A stretch of 64,000 nucleotides of DNA from Bradyrhizobium valentinum (GCF_001440405.1 NZ_LLXX01000047.1:1-64000); one strand, 5' to 3'. Counted from the first letter of the stretch, positions 1 to 9,655 are shown. The notes: generated by a model from the sequence alone, not told the origin. Made by a program: numbers and translations.

Positions 1-2
1 GC

Positions 3-536
3 GTGGCGGGCGGGGCCCGTGGTGGCGTCCTGCGGCGCGCTGCCGCCGTTCGCCCACGCGGCCGGAATGGTCGCGGCGAAGGCCATGAGGTATCTCGACA
101 TGGCGAGGGCGGGCGGAATTGGCGGATCGCGTGGCGGAGCGCCGACACCGCGAGCGTGCTCGACAGCGGAGCGGCCTCGTTTCGCGTCTTCGCCGGAGGC
201 TCCAACGGCTACCTCGCCGATCCGTTTCCGTTCCGCCACGAGGGCCCGACTGGGAGGACTGGCGGCAGTTCTGCCCGTGCAGATCCCCTATTCGGACATC
301 CTGCATTGCAGTGCATCGGATCTGCTGTCGCGGCATGTCGAGCGCGTCAAGCTGGCCATCCTGCGCCGGCAGCGGACGGGGCGGCGCTGGTCGCGGAGGC
401 GCGGCTCTTTCCGGTCCGGCCACAGGGCGTGCTGGTCCCGCTGCGCACCTGTTACCGCTCCCCACTGCTCGCGGCCGGCGACCTCGACAGGCTGTATTCG
501 GAAATCGTGCTCCTGCCTATCTGAGCCTGGGATTAA
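3..536 (+). pseudogene. Degraded coding fragment with [10 protein letters not shown] motif
   Basis: The third forward frame reads through to about position 524 and carries, at roughly 105-245, the stretch [15 protein letters not shown]. An ADPFPF motif of this kind is typical of a glycosyltransferase-like N-terminal domain (GINT1-like), which is an inference from memory. The next 250 bases do not follow the family and the reading changes frame, so no intact gene is visible. The fragment ends in a reading that finishes [10 protein letters not shown] then stop. The last 65 bases recur inverted at 54093-54157. It may be the tail of another gene cut by the window edge. Confidence 0.3.
472..536 (+). 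repeat. 65-bp inverted repeat, left copy
   Basis: This segment is nearly identical, with about one visible mismatch, to the reverse complement of 54093-54157. Both copies encode the same carboxy-terminal reading [10 protein letters not shown] followed by a stop codon, so both may be the 3' end of one gene family. At the right-hand copy the match ends exactly where duplicated type I transporter sequence begins, which points to a recombination junction. It does not look like an IS end. Confidence 0.7.
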
Positions 537-582
537 AGCTATTATTGTTTCATCGTGCCGAAATCTTCAGCTCGCCGCCGCC

Positions 583-1205
583 ACCATCGGGTCGCCGTTT
601 CCGCGGGAGGGTCAGCGGACCTTTCGCTATGCCCCGCTAGCATCGGGGTTGGACATCGTTCGCAAATGCCTTGGCCAGCATGAGATCGCAACGGTCCAGA
701 GCACAGCGATCGATCGGGAAACCGGACTGATCAGACTGACGACCACTCTGGTGCACGCCTCCGGCGAGTGGGTGTCTTCGGACTGGCCGGTCTGCCCGGC
801 GAGCGACTCGGCCGCCCCTCACCGCATGGGCGCCGCCCTCACTTATGCCCGGCGCTATGCCCTGTTCACGTTGGTGGGAATCGCCGGCAAGGACGACCTC
901 GATGCGCCCGACCTCGCCGTTCAAACGATCGAGCCAAGCCCGCAAACCAGCCCGCCGGCAACGAAGATCGGTTCGAATGGCCGACTGCCGCCGGCGACGA
1001 CAAAAGCGCTCCACAGGCCCCCCAAGGGCGGTGACCGGCGGCCGTCCTGTCGGGTAAGGCCTCGGCAATCCTGAGGGACCAGCTGTTGGCCGAGATCGCA
1101 GGGTTGGAAACCAAGGACGATCTCGATGCCTGGACCCTGCTCGCGTGGCCGAAGGCAAATATCTTGGCTCCGGCAGATGGAGACAAGGTCAGACAGGCGT
1201 TTCAA
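583..1205 (+). pseudogene. ERF-family single-strand annealing protein, broken
   Basis: ERF proteins anneal single-stranded DNA during phage-type homologous recombination. The first forward frame from about 583 reads [20 protein letters not shown] and then [20 protein letters not shown], the ERF core, continuing with [10 protein letters not shown]. Around 1020-1060 the frame is lost, and the carboxy-terminal part (LLAEIAGLETKDDLDAW, then ADGDKVRQAF) continues in frame 3 to about 1205. The normal amino-terminal ~35 residues are absent and replaced by unrelated sequence. The gene is therefore truncated and frameshifted. A matching YqaJ-type exonuclease remnant lies at 42632, which suggests that both came from one phage-derived recombination module. 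Function is almost certainly lost. Confidence 0.8.
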
Positions 1206-1217
1206 GCGGGCACGCCG

Positions 1218-1954
1218 GCGCCGCCGTTCTTCCAGTTTCATGCCGGTGGCGATCGGCCTCAGCTGTACTTTTTCAATGGAGATCTCCCAGCGGCGGCCAC
1301 TCGAGTGTGCGGCGGATGGTAAAGCTTTTCGGGCCCAATTACCCGATCATCTCCATCGATCCCCACGGTCTTCGTGGGGAGCCGATCCCGCCGTCGATCG
1401 AGGAGATGGCCGCCGACCGCCTGCCGCTCATCCTAAAAAGGTAGGCGAGCGATCCATTCCGCCCGGGCGGCAACGGCGCCATGTGGCGTTCGAAGCAGCC
1501 CGCCTGGCTGATGGCAGCCGGCCACAGGGTTAATATGGTTGCGATGGTCGACCGGCCGACCGTCAGCCCCCGTCCCGCGCCGCGGGCGATCCTCGGGGCG
1601 ATGAAGCCCATCGTTTCGCCTTACCTTCTGCGCTGGACGTTTGAACAGATGGCGCAGCTGGAGCGATACTCCAAGGCATCGGCGGCATCGGCGAGCGGGC
1701 CGATTGCGATCGCCGAGCGCGAGATTTCGCCCGCGTTGTGGGACGCTTATTCAATCGCAATGACGCGGTATCTTCCGGCACCGCTCGAGGTTCCTGTGGC
1801 TTTTTACGCGGCCGAATACGACGGTCGGCCGTGGTGGCATCTCTGTTCTCATCCAGGTGCCTGGGGGACATCATGGCTGCCTGACCATTGGCGTGATGGG
1901 TTGATCATCTGCGGCAAAGGATTGATGTTTACGCCTGCGCGCCTTGGTCATTGA
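1218..1954 (+). pseudogene. Thioesterase-like alpha/beta hydrolase, frameshifted
   Basis: Pieces of one alpha/beta hydrolase of the NRPS/PKS thioesterase type appear in successive frames. PPFFQFHAGGDRPQLYFFNG is read in frame 3 near 1220. PDYPIISIDPHG-like sequence and PPSIEEMAADRLPLIL are read in frame 2 at about 1304-1444. The helix after the nucleophile elbow is read in frame 1 and again in frame 2 near 1470-1530. The carboxy-terminal part runs from about 1481 to 1954 with MARYLPAPLEVPVAFYAAE-like sequence. The nucleophile elbow (usually GHCNGA-like) is damaged, and the catalytic histidine region is out of frame. Such hydrolases release or edit ACP-bound acyl chains, which may connect it with the ACP remnant near 57.2 kb. 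At least three indels make it non-functional. Confidence 0.6.
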
Positions 1955-2160
1955 ACCGCAGCGTCCGCTGACGCCTGCTGGTGCGATGCCCTCGGCATAG
2001 CCGAAAGCGACATAATCGATGGAAGATCTATTTGCCGTGTCTGTATCCGTGACAGCAAAGCTGCGGCTGAGACCAAGAACAGCGGGGCAAGTGTCGCGAG
2101 ACGCTTTAATCGCGAAGGGACCGGGCGATGCTTGGTCAAGCAGAGTGTCTCGAATGCCGC

Positions 2161-3561
2161 CTACACAGCCGGGAATGCGTTGACGTCAAACGTCGTGTCG
2201 TCGCCGGACTTGTGTGCTGATTTAGTTCGACCGCCCTCTACCAAGTTAATCGGGTTCGTCCGGCGCCGCCCAATACTGTCGTAAATGAAGCCGAGAGCAG
2301 CCACATCGTCGGGTCGATAGATATTGCGCAGATCGACGATCACGGGCTGCGCCATTTCGCGCTTCAGGCGCTTCAAATCGAGTGCGCGGAACTGCGCCCA
2401 CTCCGTGATAATCACGAGCGCATCGGCGCCGCGGACGCAAGCGTAAGGATCTTTGCAATACTCGATGTCAGGCAATTCCTTGCGCGCCTCCTCCATGCCG
2501 ACCGGATCGTGCGCGCGCACCTTGGCGCCCATGTCGAGCAGCCCCGTCACCACCGGAATCGACGGCGCCTCGCGCATGTCGTCGGTATCCGGCTTGAAGG
2601 TAAGGCCGAGCACCGCGACCGTCTTGCCGCGCAGGCCGCCGACGACGTTCAACACCTTGCGCGCCATCGCGCGCTTTCTGACCTCATTGACACCGAGCAC
2701 GGCTTCGACGATGCGCAGCTGCACGTCATGGTCCTGCGCGATCTCGACCAGCGCGCGGGTGTCCTTGGGAAAACAGGAACCGCCAAAACCCGGTCCGGCG
2801 TGCAGGAATTTCGTGCCGATGCGGTTGTCGAGCCCCATGCCGCGCGCGACTTCCTGGACGTCGGCGCCGACCTTTTCGGAAAGATCGGCGATCTCGTTGA
2901 TGAAGGTGATCTTGGTGGCGAGGAACGCGTTCGCCGCGTACTTGATCAGTTCAGCCGTGCGCCGCGCCGTGAACATTATCGGCGCCTGGTTGAGTGACAG
3001 TGGCCGGTAGATGTCGCCAAGCACCTTGCGGCCGCGTTCGTCCGAGGTGCCGACCACGATCCGATCGGGGAATTTGAAGTCGCGGATCGCAGCGCCCTCG
3101 CGCAAAAATTCCGGATTGGAAGCAACTGCCACATCCGCCCGAGGATTGGCTTCGCGGATCAGCCGCTCGACCTCGTCGCCGGTGCCGACCGGCACGGTCG
3201 ATTTGGTAACGACCACAGTGAAGCCGGATAGCGCTGCCGCGATCTCGCGCGCGGCGCTATAGACGTAAGTGAGATCGGCGTGACCATCGCCGCGGCGCGA
3301 CGGTGTACCGACCGCGATAAACACGGCGTCGGCTTCGGCGACCGGCGCGGTCAGGTCCGTAGTGAAATCGAGCCGCTTGGCCTTGACGTTGGTGGCGACC
3401 AGCGCGTCGAGCCCGGGTTCGAAAATCGGGATTTCGCCCTGGCGCAGAGCATCGATCTTGCCGGCGTCCTTGTCCACACAGATGACCTGGTGGCCGAAAT
3501 CGGCAAAACAGGCACCTGACACCAACCCTACATATCCCGTTCCGATCATCGCGATGCGCAT
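2161..3561 (-). CDS. ugd: UDP-glucose 6-dehydrogenase
   Basis: Oxidises UDP-glucose to UDP-glucuronate with two NAD+, supplying uronic acid for exopolysaccharide in the cytoplasm. The 466-residue protein opens with the Rossmann motif MIGTGYVGLVSGACFADFG. It has the conserved VGTPS turn, the central-domain motif ELIKYAANAFLATKI with its active-site lysine, and the catalytic-cysteine loop GFGGSCFPKD. The C-terminal UDP-binding domain (LGLTFKPDTDDMREAPS) is complete. The chosen ATG follows AAGGA by about 11 bases and gives the canonical start; an in-frame upstream start would add 24 unrelated residues. About 25 residues after the usual end are extra and low in complexity. It points the same way as the ExoF-like gene 207 bases upstream of it. 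The protein resembles rhizobial RkpK/ExoN2-type dehydrogenases and appears intact. Confidence 0.95.
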   Translation of the reverse strand: MRIAMIGTGYVGLVSGACFADFGHQVICVDKDAGKIDALRQGEIPIFEPGLDALVATNVKAKRLDFTTDLTAPVAEADAVFIAVGTPSRRGDGHADLTYVYSAAREIAAALSGFTVVVTKSTVPVGTGDEVERLIREANPRADVAVASNPEFLREGAAIRDFKFPDRIVVGTSDERGRKVLGDIYRPLSLNQAPIMFTARRTAELIKYAANAFLATKITFINEIADLSEKVGADVQEVARGMGLDNRIGTKFLHAGPGFGGSCFPKDTRALVEIAQDHDVQLRIVEAVLGVNEVRKRAMARKVLNVVGGLRGKTVAVLGLTFKPDTDDMREAPSIPVVTGLLDMGAKVRAHDPVGMEEARKELPDIEYCKDPYACVRGADALVIITEWAQFRALDLKRLKREMAQPVIVDLRNIYRPDDVAALGFIYDSIGRRRTNPINLVEGGRTKSAHKSGDDTTFDVNAFPAV

Positions 3562-3768
3562 GTTAGTGCCTGTCCTTGAGATGCGATTTGATCGCTTCGC
3601 CACCAAGTCGCGAGGGGCGTCTGCCTTGCGCATTCATGTAGTGTAATGTCTCACATTTCGGCGCAACGCTTTCCCTCATCATAGCAGGACCGAGGACCAA
3701 AGGAGTTCACATGGACCTCCGTTCGAAATGAATAGGCCGACGCTACATTGTACCAGCAGCGTCGCCAG

Positions 3769-5166
3769 TCACCTCCCAGACGAAGCGCCCTTACGTTCCG
3801 AAGCCATCTCGCGCAGCGAATCGCCCCCGGTCGTTTCGGTCCGGCCGATCACTAATGGGATAGTTGAAGAACTGCTGCCTAGCCTTCGGGAAGGCGCGTC
3901 AGGACCATCCTGGTATCGCAGGCTGACATCGACGGTATCACCCGGCTGCAATTCGGTATCTTCGCTTGCAACAATCCGTTCCGGCCCCTTCTCGCCTTTT
4001 CTGATGATCGCAATGTCCGGCTTACTTCCGGCTCCTCGTACGAGCTGTGATCGAACCATCGCAGTGTACTGAATCTTCTCGCCGACGCTCTGCAGCCTTT
4101 CGCGAATTTGGTTGAGCTTTACGCTGGTGTCTTGCAACTCACGGAGCAGATCCAGCCTACGCTGATCGTCGAGCTTCGCGAGCCTTCTGGCGAGCTCGTC
4201 CTGCTGCTTCTTGACCTGCAGTAGTTGCGCGGAGGTTTGCAGCTTCCGGGTTGCTGACAGCAGCACCGCGCGCCGCGCATCCGTAACGCGAGTACTGACC
4301 AAGGAACCCTTCCCGAAGAGCTCGGTCGTTTTTTGCAGGTCTTCGACGTCCGACTGAAGTCCCTCTTCATCCTTCTTCTGCTGCTCTGAGAGCACGCGGA
4401 CCTCGTCGTCCCCCTGTCGAACTCCGCGCTGAAGGAACGCCTTCTCCTGCTGATAGTCGCTCTGCTTCGTCTTCAAATATTCCGTTTCTGCATTGAGGAT
4501 TTCCGAAATCGCCGATCGAGCCGTGGGCCCGTCCGCTGGCATGCCTGGATTGATCTGCGACGCCTCTCCGAGCTCGCTCTTGATGCGCCACATGCGCGCT
4601 TGTTCTTTGGCGAGCTCCGTCCAAAGCGATCCATACTCGCTTCTCAGGTCTGCTGACTCGAGATACGGGTTGTTCATTCTGTTACGCATGATGTCGTAGC
4701 CGCCCGCCACAGCTATGAGCTGGCGTGCGGTGATGGATGGACGGTAGGGGTACTCACCCGGCTTCGACACGTCCCCGTTTACGTATACGGGCCTGTATTC
4801 CGCCACGGTCGTCGTGACCTCATTCGCGTCGATCACGATGACGGCCTCGCGACCATCCGCAGTCCTCTGTCGAAACACCTTGCTAGCCAGTGCCGCCCCA
4901 ATGTTGGCCCGGATCTGCGGCACGGAAAGGCCGGCTACTGGGAGCATTCCAACCAGCGGCAACGAAATGCTGCCGTCCATTTGGACGGCAGCACGATGCC
5001 GTAGATCCGGCACCCCCGCCACCGCGACCTCCAGTACATCTCCGATGCTTACTCGATATTCGGCCCTTGCTTGAGTGACGGAAATTGTCAGGCCAACAGC
5101 CACCAAGCCCCACTTGATGCAACGACGCAGGTTGTTGCCTAAGACTTCGATATGGAACGTGGTCAC
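3769..5166 (-). CDS. ExoF-like polysaccharide export protein
   Basis: Outer-membrane/periplasmic export component of the Wza/ExoF class for polymer translocation. A GTG start with AAGGA nine bases upstream gives 465 residues. Residues 1-35 form a signal peptide ending ARA before EYRVSIGDVLEVAV, the opening of the poly_export domain. The SLBB-like region follows (RPVYVNGDVSKPGEYPYRP, then ARQLIAVAGGYD). The C-terminal half (about 190-400) is rich in Glu, Lys, Gln and Arg with heptad character, predicted coiled coil, as in Sinorhizobium ExoF. A last block (PGDTVDVSLRY) resembles a second SLBB motif. No lipobox cysteine is visible, so it is an ExoF-type rather than a lipoprotein Wza. It is divergent from the sugar-transferase fragment at 5444. 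Confidence 0.88.
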   Translation of the reverse strand: MTTFHIEVLGNNLRRCIKWGLVAVGLTISVTQARAEYRVSIGDVLEVAVAGVPDLRHRAAVQMDGSISLPLVGMLPVAGLSVPQIRANIGAALASKVFRQRTADGREAVIVIDANEVTTTVAEYRPVYVNGDVSKPGEYPYRPSITARQLIAVAGGYDIMRNRMNNPYLESADLRSEYGSLWTELAKEQARMWRIKSELGEASQINPGMPADGPTARSAISEILNAETEYLKTKQSDYQQEKAFLQRGVRQGDDEVRVLSEQQKKDEEGLQSDVEDLQKTTELFGKGSLVSTRVTDARRAVLLSATRKLQTSAQLLQVKKQQDELARRLAKLDDQRRLDLLRELQDTSVKLNQIRERLQSVGEKIQYTAMVRSQLVRGAGSKPDIAIIRKGEKGPERIVASEDTELQPGDTVDVSLRYQDGPDAPSRRLGSSSSTIPLVIGRTETTGGDSLREMASERKGASSGR

Positions 5167-5443
5167 GAGATGAAGTCCTTCAGATCTGTTCGCGGAAGCG
5201 CGTCGACGTCACTCCCGTCCGAGCAACCGTCCAGACGGGCGAATCCGCAAAACTGCATTCCCATCAGCCATCGGGATGAGCATTAGAGTGAATTGCTTCT
5301 CAAGAATTTAGCCCCGCACTGCCGCGGCTCAATCGACCATCGTAGTTACCCCTCATACCCTACCCATTGATAGCCAATCCCACCCAGTGACGGAATGTTA
5401 CTGTTTTGCTGGGGAGACGGAATGGTCTGGCTGGGAGTGACCG
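5167..5443. promoter_or_regulatory. Divergent intergenic region
   Basis: This 277-base gap separates the ExoF-like gene (leftward) from the truncated sugar transferase (rightward), so promoters for both probably lie here. It is AT-richer than its surroundings around 5280-5420. I could not assign a specific -35/-10 pair or operator. Confidence 0.4.
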
Positions 5444-6109
5444 GTGAGTTATGCGTACTTTATCAATTCACCGGGTTCTACCAGGCTTGCGGCGCAGTCG
5501 GTCGCTGGCGGCAGACGCGTTGGTAAGAGCCGATTGACTGCCCTATTAGTATTGGCAACAGGTACCGAATTCCTACTGGTAGCGGTTGCGGCTTGTTCCG
5601 CAGCCGTCCTCTATCATCGGCAGATCCTGCTGGACTCGCCCGGCGCCGCCAAATACATCCAGGAATCCCTTCTGATTTCCACATTGCAGTTGCTCGCTTT
5701 CATAGGGCTCCAGCAGTATTCCCGGATCCAGACGCAGCCCCGGCACGTGTTCCTATGGAGCGGCGCCAGCGGCGTCTTCTTCGCATTCTCCTTCTTCCTC
5801 TCGACGATGTTCCTTCTGAAAATCTCAGAAGACTACTCGCGCGCGACTGTCATAGCCCAAGCTTTGAGTGTCCTCCTTACGGTCCTCTGCATACGGGCAA
5901 TATGCTTCTCATTACTACAGCCTGCCATTGCATCAGGATTGATAGACGCCAGGCGCATCATTCTCATGGGAGACCCGAGTCACTGCTTGCATTTTTCCGC
6001 TAGAGCAATCGCCACCGGGATTCATATCGACAACTGGTCACTCCTTCTCGAGCTCAAAATCGTAGTCATGCCCCTCTTTTCCAGAAAGGAGTATTGGAAT
6101 GCCTATTGA
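5444..6109 (+). pseudogene. Truncated undecaprenyl-phosphate sugar transferase (N-terminal half)
   Basis: The 221-residue product has at least four hydrophobic segments (about 33-56, 74-91, 102-124, 138-155) and then IILMGD, the start of the CoA-binding-like domain found in long WcaJ/ExoY-type initiating transferases. In full-length relatives (about 480-510 residues) this precedes the cytoplasmic bacterial sugar transferase domain, which is absent here. The reading ends in VVMPLFSRKEYWNAY, which looks like a scrambled tail. No catalytic domain remains, so it cannot initiate synthesis. A complete but shorter sugar transferase exists at 38077. The truncation point is close to the repeated fragment at 6157, which suggests one deletion removed the 3' half and most of a neighbour. 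Confidence 0.65.
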
Positions 6110-6156
6110 CGCCTTTCCGTCTGCTGCACATCCTACTAGTCGACCTTTGATTTAGC

Positions 6157-6232
6157 TTGGTGCCGCTGCGGAATCGTCCAAGAACGCCTATGATAATTTT
6201 CGCTACGTGCTGCGTAAGATGGAAGCCACGCG
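6157..6232 (+). repeat. Remnant copy of chain-length gene segment
   Basis: About 76 bases match 6995-7068 within the downstream chain-length gene (the part coding AAESSRSAYDNFRYVLRK) with a few substitutions. It is the leftover of a second, deleted copy of that gene lying just upstream. Deletion between such copies would explain why the sugar transferase at 5444 is cut short. Confidence 0.8.
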
Positions 6233-6277
6233 ACTTGCCGCACGTGTTTGAGCATACACTATCAGGTTGGTAGGAAA

Positions 6278-7372
6278 ATGTTGCAGAACAACAGGACCGA
6301 TAATCGCGACGATAGGCCTCCTGAATTTCGTCCAGGGCCGGTCGTGTCGCTGGCAGAAGTGCTGGCCGTGCTGGCATTCATACGACGAAATGTACCGATC
6401 ATATCGCTTACATGTTTCGCGGCGCTTGGCGTTGCTGCACTCTACCTCATCACCGCGGTACCGACGTTTACCGCCAAGGCGCTACTCATCGTAAACTCGA
6501 AGGCGACCCTTGTGGACGCTTCGGCGGTGTCAACGGTTATGGAAAGCCAGATCGCAATCATAAAGTCTGAGGCCATCGCTAGCGCCGTGATCGAGAAGCT
6601 CGGTCTTGCTCAAGACCGGGAATTTGTGACTGGCCAAGTTGGCGGCATGATATCCCGGCTGCTCGGCTGGAGTAGACCGCAGACGGAAGATAGCGCCGCG
6701 CGCTATGCCGTGGAACCGTTCCAACGCAAGCTTTCGGCCAAGCGTGTCGGCCCTACGTATCTTGTCGAGATTACCTTCGACTCCAGAGATCCTGATCGAG
6801 CGGCGCAGATACTAAACGCCGTTGCAGAGAATTATATTACCCGTCAAATGGACAAGGGCGGCTTGCAAGAGGAGAAATGGGTTAAGGATCGACTGAACGA
6901 ATTGAGCACTCAAGCATTGGCTGCCCAAAAGGCATTGGAGGATTATAGTAAGAATCGGAAAGAGCCAGCGGATTCAGCTGCTACCATCGACAAATTGGCA
7001 GCCGCTGCGGAATCATCAAGAAGCGCCTATGATAATTTTCGCTACGTGCTGCGTAAGGCAGAAGCGACACAACAACAAGCCTCGCCGGTGTTTGAGGCGA
7101 GTGTCGTCAACGGGGCGTCGCCTCCTTTGCGGGCAACTTCGCCAAAACCTAGAAGCGTGCTTGGAATAGCGGTCGCTGGAGGGCTGCTTCTTGGAATCGC
7201 TATAGGAATGCTGCGCAGCCTGTCTGATCGCATCCGCACCAGCGAGCAGAAAACTAGTCCAAGCGCAGAGGATGGCAGGATCAAGCGACCTCTTCCGGAC
7301 GGGGTTCGACCAGATCATCAATTTGAAGCATCGGCAAATGCAAAGCCAGTGCGCCTCACGGGTTCGGGGTGA
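6278..7372 (+). CDS. Wzz/ExoP-like chain-length protein lacking kinase domain
   Basis: Inner-membrane polysaccharide co-polymerase that sets polymer length with the polymerase and exporter. The 364-residue product has a Wzz-type N-terminus with a first membrane segment (VPIISLTCFAALGVAALYLI, about 38-57). A periplasmic domain with predicted coiled coil follows, then a second membrane segment (SVLGIAVAGGLLLGIAIGML) near 295. ExoP/BY-kinase relatives continue for some 300-400 residues with Walker motifs and a tyrosine tail; here the protein ends about 50 residues after the second segment. The tail from about 7290 runs into IS66-derived sequence, so the kinase half was probably lost by insertion. 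ATG at 6278 is preceded by GGTAGGAA; a TTG at 6248 is possible. Length control may work without phosphorylation, or the gene may be dead. Confidence 0.75.
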   Translation: MLQNNRTDNRDDRPPEFRPGPVVSLAEVLAVLAFIRRNVPIISLTCFAALGVAALYLITAVPTFTAKALLIVNSKATLVDASAVSTVMESQIAIIKSEAIASAVIEKLGLAQDREFVTGQVGGMISRLLGWSRPQTEDSAARYAVEPFQRKLSAKRVGPTYLVEITFDSRDPDRAAQILNAVAENYITRQMDKGGLQEEKWVKDRLNELSTQALAAQKALEDYSKNRKEPADSAATIDKLAAAAESSRSAYDNFRYVLRKAEATQQQASPVFEASVVNGASPPLRATSPKPRSVLGIAVAGGLLLGIAIGMLRSLSDRIRTSEQKTSPSAEDGRIKRPLPDGVRPDHQFEASANAKPVRLTGSG

Positions 7373-7375
7373 AGA

Positions 7376-8370
7376 CTGCCAGCTTCACCGACGATCGGCA
7401 TCCGCCCCGCCGACGCGCGATCGCCCAAAAGAAGGCCTTCTTGGTGCGGCCACGGCCGGGATCCAGCACCGGTGCCCGTGGTCTCGTTGACCGCGATCTT
7501 GCCTGCGATCAGGATAATCTCGCGCAGCCGCAGCCAGAGCGGATGAAGCTCTCGGCCGCATAGCCCACCCAGAACGCAAGCACGGCGCGCTTGATGTCGA
7601 TGCCCTACACGAGCAAGATCTGGGCCTGCCGATAGAACGCCAGATGCCAAGCATATTTGGCGACAAGCACGTAGGCGACCATCGCCTCGGTCGGCAGCCC
7701 GCCCTTGATCAGCCGCTCCACCGCCGGCGCCTGAACCACGCCGTCCGTGCAGGCCCGGCAGGCATATTTGGGACGATGAGCGACGATCACGCGGAACTGC
7801 GCCGGGACGAGGTCGAGCCGCTTCGGCGTCTCTCGCCGATCACATGCATCGGCGCGCGGCAGCAGGGGCAGTTGGTATCTTCGGACGCAATCGTCACGTC
7901 GATGTGCGGTGGGTGGGCCGGAAGTGCGCCACGATCGGCGCGGCGCTTATCAGCGCTATTGCGTGCGCCCGCAGGGTCCTTCCTGTCCTCAGCCGCCTCG
8001 TCGCCCGCAAGGGCCTGCTCGATGTCCTCGACCGCCAACAGGAGTTGTTCCGGATCGAGCCTCTCCGAGCGGCGGCCGAACTACGCGTTGCAGCTGCCGC
8101 AAGGCGGCGCTGCCGATCCATCTGCGACAGGGCATGGTCGCGCGCGGCGATCGCAGCGTCGCACTTTGCGATCGCAGCGTCGCGCTCCACGCGCGTCGCT
8201 GCCACCGCCAATCTCGATGCTGATCGTTGTCGAGCTCCGTGCGGCCGCTTCCGTGCCCGGCCCAGCGCTACGCAGCTCCGTCACCACCGGAACGAAGAGT
8301 GGCGCCTCGTCGGCCGGCAGGCTGAGCACGCCGGCACGCGCCGGCCGCTCCGTCTGATAGAGGCCCTCGA
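7376..8370 (-). pseudogene. tnpC: IS66-family transposase TnpC, decayed
   Basis: Read leftward in changing frames this is an IS66 TnpC. Near 8050-8210 is the N-terminal repeat-rich helix (RDAAIAKCDAAIAARD). At 7787-8038 come LPAHPPHIDVTIASEDTNCP and the zinc-finger-like CPCC followed by HVIGE. At 7605-7790 is RRPKYACR-like sequence with CRACTDGVVQAPA, EAMVAYVLVAKYAWHL and LAFYRQAQI. At 7380-7560 is a piece of the catalytic region around NETTG. The element is truncated at its left end against the chain-length gene tail and carries multiple frameshifts. No TnpA or TnpB is attached to this copy. It cannot transpose. Confidence 0.85.
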
Positions 8371-8628
8371 TGCATCATGGATGTCTGCGCAATGAGCCTC
8401 GGCTTCGCTGGTCGATTGGGTCGATGATAACGCGAAATCCACGGGAGGCCGACGGGGTAATCCGAAATGGCCGGCACTTGAGGCGAATTTGAGGGTAGGA
8501 CAAGTGCGTTTAACCAGATCCTCCGTATACTGTTGCCCAGGTCGCGGGGGCAGAACGCCCCTGCTGAGGCGCCGCCCCGGAGAGGCCTGCCGGACGGGAA
8601 GGCAGCCTGCGCCTAGGGAGCCAAGTCG

Positions 8629-9444
8629 ATGAAAGCACGAACCCGGATTCCGCTGACGAACGGTTGGGATCACGCGATGCAGGTGATGTCCCGAGAGATC
8701 CGCTCGATGAAGGATCCTAGCAAGCGTCTTGAGATCCTCGAGGCTGGTTGCGGCCCGAGGTGGTACCTCGACATCGGCGATGGCGGCCATGTGCTGACCG
8801 GCATCGACCTCGACCCCGAAGCCCTTCGCGTCCGGCGCGACGAAACGAAGGACCTCCACGAAGCCGTCGTCGGGGATCTGCGCACGGCCGATTTCGGTCA
8901 TCGGACCTTCGACGTCATCTTTAGCTCCTTCGTCCTGGAGCACGTGCCGGGGGCGCAACAGGTCCTGGAGAACTTCAACAGATGGGTGAAGCCGGGCGGA
9001 CTGATCATCATCATGATCCCCGACCCCTATTCGGCACACGGCTTCACCGCCAGGATGACGCCGCACTGGATTCACCTGCTCTACTATCGTCTGATTCGCG
9101 GACAGAAGAACGCCGGCAAGCCGGGCTATGGCCCCTACCCAGTCACCTACGACAAGGCGGTGTCGCGCGAAGGCATTCGGGCGTTCTGCGCAGAGAACGG
9201 ACTGGTCCTGGCCGCCGAATACGGGATGCTTGCCGACACGCTCAAAAACAGGCCGGTGGAAGCGTACATGAAGACGCTTCAGGTCCTGTCCCTGGGCCGC
9301 CTGAGCTCCGATCACAGCGACATCATCTTTATCATCCGCAAACCGGCTCTCCCCGCGAGGGCGGACCTGCAGGTCAGCGCCGCCCTTCCCGCCTGCTGTG
9401 CGGGTTCTTCGAGATCGACTCGAACATCGTCGAGCGGGCAATAA
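8629..9444 (+). CDS. SAM-dependent methyltransferase (class I), tail fused to IS66 DNA
   Basis: A class I methyltransferase, probably acting on a sugar or lipid of the local glycan; the substrate is unknown. ATG lies eight bases after GGGAG. Residues 35-60 give motif I in the form LEILEAGCGPRWYLDIGDGG, then GIDLDPEAL (motif II) and DVIFSSFVLEHV (motif IV), followed by NFNRWVKPGGLIIIMIPDP. The family body ends near IIFIIRKP (about residue 240). The last ~30 residues (from about 9350) read into an IS66 tnpC 3' fragment in a wrong frame, so the original stop was lost. The core motifs are intact and the protein could still be active. A long opposing open frame over the same DNA is an artefact of GC-rich codons. 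Confidence 0.8.
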   Translation: MKARTRIPLTNGWDHAMQVMSREIRSMKDPSKRLEILEAGCGPRWYLDIGDGGHVLTGIDLDPEALRVRRDETKDLHEAVVGDLRTADFGHRTFDVIFSSFVLEHVPGAQQVLENFNRWVKPGGLIIIMIPDPYSAHGFTARMTPHWIHLLYYRLIRGQKNAGKPGYGPYPVTYDKAVSREGIRAFCAENGLVLAAEYGMLADTLKNRPVEAYMKTLQVLSLGRLSSDHSDIIFIIRKPALPARADLQVSAALPACCAGSSRSTRTSSSGQ

Positions 9445-9655
9445 GGCCCACAAACAATTACGAGGAAAAATGCGCTCTTCGCGGGCAGCCACGGCGGTGG
9501 CCGGGACCTGGGTAACCATCGCCACTCTGCTGCAGACGGCAAAGATGAATGACGTCGATCCGCATGCCTGGCTCACTCAGACTCTCGAACGGATCGCGCG
9601 GGGCTCTCCGACCTCCCAGATCGATGCCCTCTGCCCTGGCACTTCAAAGCCTGAA
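9395..9655 (+). pseudogene. IS66 TnpC C-terminal fragment
   Basis: Reads EIDSNIVERAIRP, then in the next frame GTWVTIATLLQTAKMNDVDP and AWLTQTLERIARG, the characteristic end of IS66 TnpC. Only this last part is present, with one frameshift near 9470. It is in the opposite orientation to the fragment at 7376-8370, so at least two IS66 insertions or one inversion occurred around the methyltransferase. Confidence 0.85.

Noticed and set aside
1948..2139. Possible small leftward gene after ugd
   Set aside because: 63 codons with no motif and no upstream SD; likely chance.
8281..9576. Long leftward open frame of 431 codons
   Set aside because: It is antisense to the methyltransferase at 8629 and IS66 pieces; its reading has no motif and results from GC-rich codon structure.
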